This document shows positions 23,840 through 33,398 of a stretch of DNA of 64,000 bases, piece by piece. Under the pieces are notes generated by a model, which saw nothing but the letters and a program-made list of their open reading frames with translations, had not been told where the DNA came from and ran no database searches. The stretch comes from DATCJA01 sp963814955 (GTDB lineage Bacteria; Acidobacteriota; Vicinamibacteria; Vicinamibacterales; UBA2999), in the NCBI GenBank assembly GCA_963814955.1, contig CAWFEX010000001.1, forward strand, positions 248,001 to 312,000. Direction: 5' to 3'. Position 1 is the stretch's first letter. The number at the start of each line of letters is the position of its first letter. A program made the translations under genes and the position numbers.

Positions 23840-26800
23840 GAACGGCATCCGTCCGGCTGAAGCCGGACACTGACGTACGAAGGGCCATTCGCAGCGCCTC
23901 GGCGAGGTGGACGGCGCGGCGGCCGGTGAGCTGAGCAATCTGTTCCTGACAACTGAATCCGTCGGCGACGATGATCGTGTCGTCCGACGACCGCCGCACC
24001 GCAGGGAGCAGAACACGCTCCCCCACGGCCTTCGACACATCGAACTTGTCGGCATTGAAGCCGAACGGTCCGGCCATGCCGCAGCAGCCGGCGTCCGGAA
24101 CGTTGAGCTCGGTCCCCATCTTCTGAAGCAGCCCTACTTCGTGATCCATCTTGATGATGGCCTTCTGATGACAGTGGCCGTGAAGCAGAACCTTGCGCGG
24201 AAGCTGCGGCGCATAGTCAGGCGCATGACGCGTCAGGAATTCGCTCAGGACGAACGTCTGCCGGCGCAGCCGCTCCGCACGCGGGTTGTCGGGAAAGAGA
24301 TTCCGCAGCTCGTCCCGAAAAACCGATGCGCAGCTCGGCTCCAGCACGACGATCGGACAGCCCGCATCGATCTCGTCACCAAGGCCCTGCATCACGCGCT
24401 GCAGATACGCTTTCGCTCTCGTGAGCATCCCGAAGTCGTAGAGGGGACGGCCGCAGCACAGATGACCGCGCGGCACGCTGACCCGGAACCCCGCCGCGCC
24501 CAGCACTTCGTAAGCGGCTACGGCCGTCTCGGGATGGAAGTAGTTGTTGAACGTATCGGCCCAGAGGATGACGTCGTGCCCGGCCGGCGGCGGCGACATG
24601 GCCCCGCCGGGAGGACGGTCGCCGGCGACGGGCACACCGTGCCGTCGCGCCCAGTGTTTGAACGTGGTCGTCGCGAAGCGCGGGATCTCGCGTGATTCGG
24701 CCAGATGTAGCGCTCGGCGCATCATGGCGCCGAGACCTGGAGCACGAGCCGCGGCGTTGGCGAGCCGTGGAAACGCCGACCCGAGTCGCGCCCACTGGTC
24801 GATCAGTCCAAACGCGTATGCCTCGAGTGGCCTCGCGTGGTTCTCGTAGTAGTGAGACAGGAACTCCGAGCGGTATGTCGCGATGTCGACGTTCGCCGGA
24901 CACTCTGATTTGCACGCCTTGCACGAGAGGCACAGGTCGAGTGACTGCTTGACCCGTTCGTTGTTCCAGGGGTCGGCGATCACTTCGCCCTGCAGCACCT
25001 CGAACAGCATGCGCGCACGCCCGCGCGTGCTGTGCTCCTCTTCGAGCGTTGCCATATAGCTCGGACACATCGTCCCGTAATCGTGCTTGCGGCATTCGCC
25101 GACGCCGATGCAGCGGAGAGCCGTCTTGGCGAACGATCCGTTGTCGTCAGGAAAGCGGAAGTGGGTTCGGGGATCGTTCGGTTTGTAGTCGGCGCCCAGG
25201 CGGAGATTTTCCGTCGGCGGGAACGCGTCAATCAGCTTGCCGGGATTCAGCTTGTTGTCCGGGTCCCAGATCGCCTTGAATTCCCGCAGTCCCTGCATCA
25301 GCTCGGGGCCGAACATCTTCGGCAGCAGGGCGCCTCGCGACTGCCCATCACCATGCTCGCCCGAGATCGAACCGCCGTAACGGACCACGAGATCCGCTGC
25401 CCGCTCTACGAACTCGCCATACGCCCTGATGCCAGGCTCGCTCTGCAGGTCGAAGCTCGTCTGCATGTGGATGCACGCGTGCCCGAAATGCCCGTAATAC
25501 ACCGCCTGGTAGTTGTATTCGTTCTGGAGCGCCCGAAGGTCGCGCAGGTATGCGCCGAGATTCTGGGGCGGCACCGCGGAATCGTCCCACCCTTCGTAGC
25601 GCGGCGGGGCGCCGGGCGCCGAAATCGCGGCGCGTGGACCGGCCTCCCGAATCCGCCATACCGCCCTCGCTTCGGTCCGGGTGTATACACGTGTGTTCGG
25701 CGCGTAGCGCGAGCGCTTCACTCGATCGACGAGCTGCTGCGCCGCCGCATCGGCATCGGCGGCGTTGTTGGCGCCAAACTCGACGAGCAGATAGCCGCCG
25801 CCCTCGGGCATCAGCTCGACGTGCGGTGTGCCCTTGCGCCTGAGCGCCTCGATCATCACCCCTTCGAACCCCTCGAGTCCGATCGGTTCGAGCTCGAGAA
25901 GATCGGGAACGTGATCGGCCGCCTGGTACACATCCGGGTAGCCAAGGGCGACGAGCGAGCGGTGCTGCGGGCTGGAGATGAGCCTGGCCCGTGCCTCGAG
26001 CACGACAGCGCAGGTGCCTTCGCTGCCGACGAGAGCGCCCGCGACGTTGAAGCCGTTTTCCGGAAGCAGTTGATCGAGGTTGTAGCCGGATACACGCCTC
26101 GGAATGTCCGGATAGCGCTCCCGGATCAGCGTCGCGTAGCGGTCGCGGATCGATTTCAGCGCCGAGTAAATCGCGCCCCGGCGCCCGCCAGCGCGAACGA
26201 TCGCCTCGAGCTCCTCGTCGCCGGTCCGGCCCACCGTCAACTGTGTGCCGTCGTGCAGCACGATGCGCAGCGTCTCGATGTTGTCGACGGTCTTGCCTGC
26301 CAGCAGCGAGTGCGTGCCGCACGAGTTGTTGCCGATCATCCCGCCGAGCGTGCACCGGCTGTGCGTGGACGGATCGGGGCCGAACGTGAGTTGGTGCGCC
26401 TCCGCGCGGCTGCGAAGGGTATCGAGCACGACGCCAGGCTGCACGCGCGCGAATCGACTGCCGGGATCGAGCTCGAGGATGCGGTTCATGTACTTCGAAA
26501 AGTCCAGAACCACTGCTACGTTGCAGCTCTGGCCGGCCAGGCTGGTTCCAGCTCCACGAGGCAGGACCGGCGCCCCGTATTTGCGGCATAGTTCGACGGC
26601 CGCGAGCACATCGTTGTCGTCGCGTGGAATGACGAGCCCGATGGGCACCTGACGATAGTTGGAGCCGTCCGACGCGTACATCGCTCGCGTTCCGCGATCG
26701 AACCGCACCTCGCCGGCAATGACGCCCTTCAACTCGCGTTCGAGCGCCGCACTCGCGCCGAACGTATCTACTGGTTTGCCGTGGGAGCTCGGCGGCAGGG

Positions 26801-26852
26801 GAGTCAGCTTCAGCGTGGTGGCGCTACCAACGCCTCCGGAGACTGTGGACAT
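23571..26852 (-). CDS. FAD-linked oxidase / Fe-S / CCG-domain protein (YdiJ-like)
   Basis: 1093 residues from the ATG at 26852. Domain order equals E. coli YdiJ and related D-2-hydroxyacid dehydrogenases: PCMH FAD-binding domain (LPRGAGTSLAGQSCNVAVVL, IGNNSCGTHSL), FAD C-terminal domain (SISGEHGDGQSRGALLPKMF), a ferredoxin-like cluster (CLSCKACKSECP, about 640-651), and two cysteine-rich CCG modules (HLCCGRPLYDFG about 795; HGHCHQ and GCCGMAGPFG about 890-925). It should oxidise a 2-hydroxy acid and pass electrons to the membrane chain. The final 101 residues, from TSVSGFSRTDA on, are encoded entirely by a hairpin and the ~270-bp element, so the C-terminus is acquired. Downstream partner of the aminotransferase gene, 13 bp apart. 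Confidence 0.88.
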   Translation of the reverse strand: MSTVSGGVGSATTLKLTPLPPSSHGKPVDTFGASAALERELKGVIAGEVRFDRGTRAMYASDGSNYRQVPIGLVIPRDDNDVLAAVELCRKYGAPVLPRGAGTSLAGQSCNVAVVLDFSKYMNRILELDPGSRFARVQPGVVLDTLRSRAEAHQLTFGPDPSTHSRCTLGGMIGNNSCGTHSLLAGKTVDNIETLRIVLHDGTQLTVGRTGDEELEAIVRAGGRRGAIYSALKSIRDRYATLIRERYPDIPRRVSGYNLDQLLPENGFNVAGALVGSEGTCAVVLEARARLISSPQHRSLVALGYPDVYQAADHVPDLLELEPIGLEGFEGVMIEALRRKGTPHVELMPEGGGYLLVEFGANNAADADAAAQQLVDRVKRSRYAPNTRVYTRTEARAVWRIREAGPRAAISAPGAPPRYEGWDDSAVPPQNLGAYLRDLRALQNEYNYQAVYYGHFGHACIHMQTSFDLQSEPGIRAYGEFVERAADLVVRYGGSISGEHGDGQSRGALLPKMFGPELMQGLREFKAIWDPDNKLNPGKLIDAFPPTENLRLGADYKPNDPRTHFRFPDDNGSFAKTALRCIGVGECRKHDYGTMCPSYMATLEEEHSTRGRARMLFEVLQGEVIADPWNNERVKQSLDLCLSCKACKSECPANVDIATYRSEFLSHYYENHARPLEAYAFGLIDQWARLGSAFPRLANAAARAPGLGAMMRRALHLAESREIPRFATTTFKHWARRHGVPVAGDRPPGGAMSPPPAGHDVILWADTFNNYFHPETAVAAYEVLGAAGFRVSVPRGHLCCGRPLYDFGMLTRAKAYLQRVMQGLGDEIDAGCPIVVLEPSCASVFRDELRNLFPDNPRAERLRRQTFVLSEFLTRHAPDYAPQLPRKVLLHGHCHQKAIIKMDHEVGLLQKMGTELNVPDAGCCGMAGPFGFNADKFDVSKAVGERVLLPAVRRSSDDTIIVADGFSCQEQIAQLTGRRAVHLAEALRMALRTSVSGFSRTDAVRFTADRLAGPQPSALRAGNRLSLAVLSLPRRVAADSLHHPLRGSKRQWQVDTSRTRGRNSPRTSRSTRFPASPRLALAQAAAGRHVDRP
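23851..23879 (-). repeat. TAG-type hairpin (GTCCGGC stem) inside the FAD oxidase gene
   Basis: On the minus strand TACGTCAGT is followed by GTCCGGC-TTCA-GCCGGAC. It is translated as SVSGFSRTD immediately before the element-derived tail. Confidence 0.8.
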
Positions 26853-26865
26853 GTCCGGAAGTGCC

Positions 26866-28062
26866 TCAGGAAAGTACTGGTTCCGCTCTCTGTGCCGGCG
26901 CCCCGAGCAGATCGAGGGCCGCCATCACACCGCCGTCCGTGTGCGGCACTCCCGCGAGGCGGAGTCCCACCTCAACGCCGCAAAGCGTGCCGGCCAGCAT
27001 CAGGTCGTTGAACGATCCGAGATGGCCGATGCGGAATGCGCGGCCCGCGAGCTTGCCAAGACCGGTGCCGAGCGACATGTCGAACCTTTCGAGAATCAGC
27101 GTACGAAGACGGTCGGCGTCGTGGCCGTCGGGCATGAACATCGCCGTCAACGAGTTCGAGTACTCGCGCGGATCCTCGCAGACGATCTCCAGACCCCAGC
27201 CACGCGCGGCCGCACGCGTGGCGTCGCCGTGGCGCTGATGCCGCGCGAACACCTGTGTCATTCCTTCCTCGCGCAGCATCGCGAGCGCTTCGCGCAACGC
27301 GTAGAGCAGGTTCGTGGCAGGTGTGTATGGAAAGAAGCCCGATGCATTGTTCTTCAACATCGGCTCCCAGTCCCAGTACGCCTTCGGCAGCCTGGCCTTC
27401 TTGCTGGCCGCGAGCGCCTTCTCCGAGACGGCGTTGAAGGCGAGGCCCGGTGGCAGCATGAGCCCTTTCTGCGAGCCCGCGGCGGTGACGTCGACGCCCC
27501 ACTCGTCGTGCCGGTAGTCGATCGAACCGAGCGACGAAATGGTATCGACGATGAGCAGTGCGGGATGACGGGCGCTGTCGATCGCGCGACGCAGGTCCCC
27601 GATGCGGCTGGTCACACCCGTCGACGTCTCGTTGTGGACCACCACGACCGCTTTGATGTCGTGGGCCCGGTCGGCGCCGAGCTGTTCTTCGAGCGTTTCA
27701 GGCTGCGCGCCCCGCCGCCACGTGCCCGGCACGTAATCCACCCGCAATCCCAGCTTCTCCGCGGGATGCCGCCAGGCGATATGCGAAAACCAGCCCGTCT
27801 CCATGATCAGCACGCGGTCGCCGGGCGAGAGTGTGTTCATCAGCGCCGCCTCGCACGCGCCCGTGCCCGAGGACGGATAGATGACCACCGCACCCTCTGT
27901 CTGGAATATCGGTCCCAGCCCTTCGAGCACCTCGCGTGTCAGGTCCGCGAATTCCGGACCGCGATGATCGATCGTGGGGTAGTCCATTGCCCGCAGCACA
28001 CGATCGGGGACATTCGTGGGCCCGGGAATCTGCAGGAAATGGCGGCCGGGGCGGGTCATCAT
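26866..28062 (-). CDS. class V aminotransferase (serine/alanine-glyoxylate type)
   Basis: 398 residues from the ATG at 28062 (GGAG upstream on the minus strand; Met also at the next codon). Signature features: IPGPTNVPDRVLRAMDYPTIDHRGPEF at the N-terminus (quoted in part), SSGTGACEAALMN, VVVVHNETSTGVTS, LLIVDTISSLGSI and the PLP-lysine segment AAGSQKGLMLPPG (about residue 199). The family transfers the amino group of serine or alanine to glyoxylate. Coupling with a 2-hydroxy-acid oxidase just downstream suggests one pathway for glycolate/glyoxylate or hydroxypyruvate metabolism; this is inference from context. Confidence 0.9.
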   Translation of the reverse strand: MMTRPGRHFLQIPGPTNVPDRVLRAMDYPTIDHRGPEFADLTREVLEGLGPIFQTEGAVVIYPSSGTGACEAALMNTLSPGDRVLIMETGWFSHIAWRHPAEKLGLRVDYVPGTWRRGAQPETLEEQLGADRAHDIKAVVVVHNETSTGVTSRIGDLRRAIDSARHPALLIVDTISSLGSIDYRHDEWGVDVTAAGSQKGLMLPPGLAFNAVSEKALAASKKARLPKAYWDWEPMLKNNASGFFPYTPATNLLYALREALAMLREEGMTQVFARHQRHGDATRAAARGWGLEIVCEDPREYSNSLTAMFMPDGHDADRLRTLILERFDMSLGTGLGKLAGRAFRIGHLGSFNDLMLAGTLCGVEVGLRLAGVPHTDGGVMAALDLLGAPAQRAEPVLS

Positions 28063-28096
28063 CTGTGAGGCTCCAACGCGCAATATTACTGGAAAT

Positions 28097-28145
28097 CTAG
28101 CGAGGCTCCTCCTCAGACCGCAAGCATGTGGCTCCGCCTCGCTAG
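28097..28145. repeat. CTAGCGAGGC palindrome with internal insert
   Basis: Arms CTAGCGAGGC (28097-28106) and GCCTCGCTAG (28136-28145) are perfect inverses. The 29 nt between them carry CTCAGACCGCAAGCATGTGGCTCC-like sequence also seen in the repeat at 22682. A short version without insert (loop TTCG) is at the 3' end of the cupin gene near 61327-61346. A further hairpin, GCCCGCAC-TCC-GTGCGGGC, is at 28158-28176. Confidence 0.65.
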
Positions 28146-28284
28146 TGGCAGTGTTTTTTTGCCCGCACTCCGTGCGGGCGGGACGTCTTGAAGGGCCGTC
28201 AAACCTGACTCATTTATGGAGATTTTCGCCTTCAAGACGTCTGGCTGCGGACTTGGATCGGACCGATCGCCGATCTACGGCTTC

Positions 28285-28863
28285 TCAGCGAGGCAGGACC
28301 GGAAGAGGCGGCGTTCCCGGTTCCGGTGGTGTGCGCGCCGCATTCAGCACCATCGCGAGGAAGGTGTAGTACCCCACAATGCCGATCGCGTCCATCACGC
28401 CCCTCTCGCCGAACCTCGTGAACACCCCGTCGTAGACGTCGTCGCTGACGGTGCCAGTCCGGACCAGCTCGGTGGCGAAGTCGTAGAGGATCGCCTGCTC
28501 CGCCGACATCCGCTGGGGGCGGCGTCCGTCGGCAATCGCCTCGACGATGGCGGAGTCGATGCCCGCCTGCAGGGCAATCGGACGATGAAGCGACCACTCG
28601 TACTGCTGCGACCAGAGTCGCGACGTCACCAGAATCACGAATTCGCTGAGATGCGGTGGAAACACGCTCTGATAGCGCAGATAGTCGCCCACGGCGCTCG
28701 CTCGCAGCATCAGCTCCGGGCTCCAGAGCAACGGCTGGAATGGCCCGAAAACGTCCATCCCGCGCGCCTTCTTGAACGCGTCCTTCGCGGCGCGATGCTC
28801 CGGCGTCATTTTGTCCGCCGGCACGGGGCCGAGGCGCTCCTGAGCGGGTAATGATGAAGACAT
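28285..28863 (-). CDS. carboxymuconolactone decarboxylase-like protein
   Basis: 192 residues; ATG complement at 28861-28863. The body matches the exported homologue at 17942: PPHLSEFVILVTSRLWSQQY, EWSLHRPIALQAGID, IVEAIADGRRPQRMSAEQA, RFGERGVMDAIGIVGYYTFL. No CxxC pair, so not a typical AhpD peroxidase. Here the N-terminus (MSSSLPAQERLGPVPADKM) is not hydrophobic, so this copy is probably cytosolic. It stands alone between repeat-rich gaps. Confidence 0.82.
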   Translation of the reverse strand: MSSSLPAQERLGPVPADKMTPEHRAAKDAFKKARGMDVFGPFQPLLWSPELMLRASAVGDYLRYQSVFPPHLSEFVILVTSRLWSQQYEWSLHRPIALQAGIDSAIVEAIADGRRPQRMSAEQAILYDFATELVRTGTVSDDVYDGVFTRFGERGVMDAIGIVGYYTFLAMVLNAARTPPEPGTPPLPVLPR

Positions 28864-28881
28864 AAGAGGACTGCACAGCTT

Positions 28882-29004
28882 CCGTAGGGCGCGCTCTTCC
28901 GACGTGCTGGAGCGCCGGGTCCAAAAGGACCCGGCCTACGGGGTGAACTGCATGGGACTTGTGATTTCGTGTGCAGGATCCGGCCTAAGCCGGATCCTGC
29001 GATT
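28882..29004. repeat. hairpin cluster in intergenic DNA
   Basis: CCGTAGG (28882) and CCTACGG (28934) bracket a region ending in CCGGGTCC-AAAAG-GACCCGG. A second perfect hairpin, GGATCCGGC-CTAA-GCCGGATCC, follows near 28977-28998. They lie between the CMD gene start and the 3' end of TonB receptor 1. Confidence 0.65.
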
Positions 29005-29040
29005 TCGGACCAGGGCCCGCTTGAAAGCTGGCCCCTGCAA

Positions 29041-32037
29041 CTAGAACAGGAACCGTACGCCGATCTGAGCCTGTCGCGGATAGCCGACGCCAGCCACGAA
29101 GTTATTCGGCTGCTGGAACGTTGTACTGCGCCCGTTGCCCTGGTACCGCTCGCCGAAGTTGGCGGTGTCGAACAGGTTGAAGACCTCCGCAAAGAAGCCA
29201 ATCCTTCTCTCGCCACCCAGCTCGACGAACTTCGTCGTCCGCAGATCCATCACCATTGTGTTGTCGCCCCGTCCTGCATTGATGGCGACCTGCTCGTTCG
29301 TCGATGGATCGATCCAGCGGTCCGTGTTGGCGCCGTCGCCGTTCAGATCGCTCCCGGCAGTCAGGTTGTACGGACGCGCGGATGCCGCCTGGAACACCGG
29401 CGACAGCTGGATGCCGTACGGCATTTCGAACACGCCCATGACGACCACCCGATGTCGCTCGTCATATGACGTCGGTCCCCACTCGCCCTCGGCGAACGGG
29501 GCGAACGCGTCCTGCGGTATCGGGGCAGCGCCGCGTGCGGCAGTCGAGCCGCCGTACGCGTACGCACGCGCGAGCGTGTAGTGCGCCTGAAGCGTAACCC
29601 GCGTCAGACGCCGCTGCAGCTTGAACGTCAACGCGTCGTATTGCGACTCGTTGATCGACGAGAGGATCCTGACATCGCTCAGGTAGTTCGCATTCCCGAA
29701 CACACGGAGGAAATCGTCTGCGAGCACGCGACGCCCATTGACGATCGGGTTGATATTCATCGTCCTGAGCTCGTTGCGCCCCTCGATGTGCGTGTAATCG
29801 ACGGAAACGCTGGTGTTGTCCGCGAGCTGCTGCGCGTAGCCGATGTGCCCCTGATACGTGCGGGGATTGACGAGGTCGTGGGCGATCCACTCGCCCCGTG
29901 CTCCGAGCGGCAGCGTATTCGACCGTGGCGGCCCGGTCGGGAGCGGATCGATCCCGAAGCGGAACGTCGACAACTGGCCGACACCAACGGCGGTGTTCGT
30001 CAAGGTGGCGAGGACGTTCAACGGTCGCTTGTTCTGCGAGAAGATGTCCGAGACGTTGCCGCCGTTGATGTTGAACTGGTCGAAGTAGATGCCGCCCCCG
30101 CCGCGGATCACCCGCCGCCCATCCCCGGACAGGTCGTAGGCGAGGCCGAAGCGCGGCGACACGCTGCCGTACGGCGTCTTGGGTGCGGCGGCGTATGGGC
30201 TGCCGATCGCCTCCAGCACGAGGCGCGTCGCGTTGTTCTCGCTCGCAGACTGATGATAGAAGTTCACGTCGATGTCGTAGCGGACCCCAAGGTTCAACGT
30301 CAGGCGCGGCGTCACGCGCCAGTCGTCCTGGAACCACGTGGCGATCTGGTGCGCGTCGAGGAGGGAATCCGCCAGGTCGGGATTCGCCCTCTCCCACTGC
30401 CGGACGATCCCCGGCGTCTGGAAGCCCTGCGGATAGCGCGTCCGATTAGTCAGAATCACGGACGGGTCGTCGAAGAACGTGAGAACCCCGTAGAACGCGT
30501 TACCGTTCAGCAGACCGATGTCTTTGAGGTAGTTGTAATTGACGCCGAACTTCACCGCGTGCGTGCCAGTCTGCAGTGATACTTCGTCCTTGAGCTGCAT
30601 CATCTGTGTATCGGTGATCGAGCCCGCCTGACCGCCGGCCCCGGTGTTCACGGCAGGGAAGGCAAGGCGCAGCGGGAAGAGCGGCACGTTTGGATAGTCG
30701 CGCATGAAGTGCTCGCCGGTGATCACGCTGACCGTGTCGCTGAGCCGCTTCAGACTGTTCACCTGACCGGTGATCTGGTTCAAGGTGTTGTTGCCGATGA
30801 CCCAGTTGTGCTGGCCGACCATGCTCCACATCGTGATGTCGGTGTTCTCCGGCTCGCGGTTGTCGTTCGACGTGGCGAACGTGGCTGCGCCCTTGTAGTC
30901 CTCATGGCCGGCGTACCGAATCATCACCGCGTGCTGGTTCGTCAACTGCACGTTCGCCTTGGCGGTGGTCAGCAGCACGCGCGCCGGCTGGGCCACCGAC
31001 GTCGGGTTGTCGGGATTGACAAATCCCTGCGGAATCAACCCCTGCGCCTGGGCAGCCACGAGCAGCTGTTTTTCGGTGAACAGGTTCGCCGGGACGGCAA
31101 GCTCCGAATCCTCCCGCAGCCGCTCGACGGCGCCGAAGAAGAACGCGCGGTTACGCATGATCGGGCCCCCGACCGACCCGCCGAACGCCTGGCGTTTGAA
31201 GGGGGTCTTGTCCCGATCGGCTTCCGCAGTAAAGAAGTCCTTCGCGGTCATCTTGTCACTGCGGCCAAACACGAAGGCCGACCCACGGAACACGTTCGTT
31301 CCCGACTTCGTCACCATCGTCAGTGACGCGCCGCCCGTGCGTCCGTCGGCCGCGTTGAACTGGCTCGTGGCGAGCTGGAACTGCTCGATCGCCTCCGTCG
31401 AGTAGGCGAGCAGCGCGCCGCCAAACTGGTTGTCGCGATTGTCGGCGCCATCGACGCTCGGGATCACGTTCGTGCCCGAGGACCCGCCAAACGACACGCT
31501 GCCGACGTTCGTCTTGCTCCGGTGGGTCGGCTCGATCTGCACGGCGCCGGGCAGGAGCGCCAGCATGCCGCTGACGTTGCGCGCGGACAACGGGATGGCC
31601 TGGAGCTCCGTCGTCTCGATGGTCGACGCGACCTTCGACTGGGTCACCTCGATCAGCGGCGCCTCACCTGTGACGGTCAGGGTTTCCTGCAGCGTTGCCA
31701 CCTGCATCTGGAAGTCGATCGTGAGCGTCGTATTGACGGTTAGCGTTACGCCGTTCCGAGTTCCGGCAGCAAAGCCGGTCAGGTCGGTGGTTACGTTGTA
31801 CACGCCGGGATCGAGGCCGGGCATGCTGTACACGCCCTCCTCGTTCGACACGGTCGTGCGTACGACACCAGTAGCCTGGTTGGTCACGGTGACCGTGACA
31901 CCCGGCAGCACCGCATCGCCCTGGTCGAGGACGCGCCCGTTGATGGTGCCCGTGGACGCCTGCGCGAACGCCAGTCCGGCGCCGAGCAGGAAGACAAGGG
32001 CGACCAGACGCCAGACAGCAAGGCCGAACAGCCGCAT
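29041..32037 (-). CDS. TonB-dependent receptor 1 with carboxypeptidase-regulatory domain (Oar-like)
   Basis: 998 residues from the ATG at 32037 (GGAGGGTAAAACGT upstream); earlier in-frame Met residues lack a ribosome site. Signal peptide, then a carboxypeptidase-regulatory domain (about 27-110; TGTINGRVLDQGDAVLPGVTV, GLDPGVYNVTTDLTGFAA), plug domain (TQSKVASTIETTELQAIPLS, SVDGADNRDNQFGGALLAYS) and a 22-strand barrel ending GYPRQAQIGVRFLF with the C-terminal aromatic needed for outer-membrane insertion. Such Oar-like receptors are abundant in Acidobacteriota and import large or complex ligands with TonB energy. It differs clearly from receptors 2 and 3 and has no partner lipoprotein beside it. 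Confidence 0.9.
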   Translation of the reverse strand: MRLFGLAVWRLVALVFLLGAGLAFAQASTGTINGRVLDQGDAVLPGVTVTVTNQATGVVRTTVSNEEGVYSMPGLDPGVYNVTTDLTGFAAGTRNGVTLTVNTTLTIDFQMQVATLQETLTVTGEAPLIEVTQSKVASTIETTELQAIPLSARNVSGMLALLPGAVQIEPTHRSKTNVGSVSFGGSSGTNVIPSVDGADNRDNQFGGALLAYSTEAIEQFQLATSQFNAADGRTGGASLTMVTKSGTNVFRGSAFVFGRSDKMTAKDFFTAEADRDKTPFKRQAFGGSVGGPIMRNRAFFFGAVERLREDSELAVPANLFTEKQLLVAAQAQGLIPQGFVNPDNPTSVAQPARVLLTTAKANVQLTNQHAVMIRYAGHEDYKGAATFATSNDNREPENTDITMWSMVGQHNWVIGNNTLNQITGQVNSLKRLSDTVSVITGEHFMRDYPNVPLFPLRLAFPAVNTGAGGQAGSITDTQMMQLKDEVSLQTGTHAVKFGVNYNYLKDIGLLNGNAFYGVLTFFDDPSVILTNRTRYPQGFQTPGIVRQWERANPDLADSLLDAHQIATWFQDDWRVTPRLTLNLGVRYDIDVNFYHQSASENNATRLVLEAIGSPYAAAPKTPYGSVSPRFGLAYDLSGDGRRVIRGGGGIYFDQFNINGGNVSDIFSQNKRPLNVLATLTNTAVGVGQLSTFRFGIDPLPTGPPRSNTLPLGARGEWIAHDLVNPRTYQGHIGYAQQLADNTSVSVDYTHIEGRNELRTMNINPIVNGRRVLADDFLRVFGNANYLSDVRILSSINESQYDALTFKLQRRLTRVTLQAHYTLARAYAYGGSTAARGAAPIPQDAFAPFAEGEWGPTSYDERHRVVVMGVFEMPYGIQLSPVFQAASARPYNLTAGSDLNGDGANTDRWIDPSTNEQVAINAGRGDNTMVMDLRTTKFVELGGERRIGFFAEVFNLFDTANFGERYQGNGRSTTFQQPNNFVAGVGYPRQAQIGVRFLF

Positions 32038-32173
32038 ACGTTTTACCCTCCTTGGCCGTACGAAATGAACAGGATTTCGAGAGATTTTGGATGATCCGAC
32101 CCCCGGAACCGCATGCCCGGAGCATCCGGCTGACGATAGCGCGGACATGGGGCGGTGTCAAACGAGGCTCCAG

Positions 32174-33369
32174 TCACCCTGACCGTGATTCCTGGGCGTG
32201 TTTTGCCAGGGCGGCCGCGCGATAGAGCCCGTGCACGAACTTGCCGTACGGCAGCGTGACGAACAGCGCCAGCACACTACCCAAATGGACAATCAGCAGG
32301 GCGGCCATGGCCTGCGTCTCGCGCAGCATGAGCAGGGCGAGGCCTGTGAGACTGCTGAGGAACAGCAAGACGATGAAGCCGAGGTCGAATGGACGCTGAG
32401 CCGGGTCCGCGGTCTCGGGATCGCGGATCCGCCCGATCGAATAGAGGCCCGCTGGTCCAATCAGCAGCCCGAATCCTCCCACCGTGCCGAGCGCGACAGG
32501 AAGGCTGGTGTAGTCATATGGCGCCGGCCATCCCAGCCAGTGATAGACGGCTGCCACGGCCGTTGCGCCAAAGCACAGGAGGAATCCGTAAAACGTGCAA
32601 TGGTGAAACCAGCGTCGCAGGGAGGTTCGCGACTCCTCGCCGGCGAACGTGCAATCCGTGCCGTGCGCGTGGAGGTTCTTCAGCGTAAGCACGTCCTGAA
32701 GCGCGGTCCAGCCGGCGGGTCCGCTTCGCGGGACCCGCCCCACGTTTGCAGGCCGGGTGCCGCGCTCTTCGATTTGAGAGCGCGGACCCGGCGTCGATGT
32801 CTCTCCGAAATCGGGCCAGCCCGACACCCAGCGCCACGAGTACAAACGTGAAAACAGATCCAAACACCGCCACCATCACCGGGTGGGGAAGGACGGCGTA
32901 GAAGTCGGCGACCTGTGCGGGCCGATCCGGATTTCCCATGAGGACCGTCAGCAACAACATGACGCCGATCATCCCTGCCGTCAGCGCCAGCGACGTTCCT
33001 ACACTGTTCCGGCGAAATGCACGCGCGAGAACAGCGGGCCAGGCGTATGACTCGTAGGACTCCATCCGCAATTGCGCGAACGTTCTGGGCACGTTGATCG
33101 CGAACTGGTGAGGCGGCGCGTATTGACAGGCATACAGGCACTCGCCGCAGTTGTGGCACAAGTTCGCGAGGTAGCGCAGATCGGCGGGCGTGGAAGGTGC
33201 GCCGCCTTTCCATTGCCGGAAACACGGCACAGTAGCCTTCGCAGTACCTGCAGGCATTGCACACAACCATGATGCGCTCGGCTTCGCGCGCGGTCGGACT
33301 GCGATGCGCATCGACATGCCACTGCTGATTGGAGGCTTCACGATCCGAAACCGTTCCGGCATTCGCCAC
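32174..33369 (-). pseudogene. tcuB: tcuB-like Fe-S/cytochrome b membrane protein, broken
   Basis: Three reading frames together give one TcuB. Frame 1 from GTG 33369 carries AERIMVVCNACRYCEGYCAVFPAMERRRTF. A one-base shift near 33210 leads to ADLRYLANLCHNCGECLYACQYAPPHQF and membrane helices (LTAGMIGVMLLLTVLMG). A second break at 32714-32791 is caused by two inserted hairpins, after which LQDVLTLKNLHAHGTDC and RRWFHHCTFYGFLLCFGA continue to the stop. TcuB reoxidises FADH2 of the tricarballylate dehydrogenase TcuA via two 4Fe-4S clusters and heme. No tcuA is seen here, but an MHS transporter is divergent 29 bp away, as in tcu loci. The hairpin break is hard to blame on sequencing error. Confidence 0.8.
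32714..32791. repeat. two adjacent hairpins inserted in the tcuB-like gene
   Basis: Hairpin one: GGCGGGTCC at 32714 facing GGACCCGCC to 32739. Hairpin two: CCGGGTGCCGCGCTCT at 32753 facing AGAGCGCGGACCCGG to 32791. Together they interrupt the conserved segment between RFRRDI and LQDVLTL and shift the frame. Confidence 0.75.
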
Positions 33370-33398
33370 GGGGAATATGGTAACGTCACCGGTCCTCC

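Noticed and set aside
25032..26591. Long open frame (about 519 codons) on the plus strand
   Set aside because: It lies wholly opposite the FAD oxidase gene, is rich in Arg/Ala with no recognisable domain, and is a by-product of high GC codon usage.
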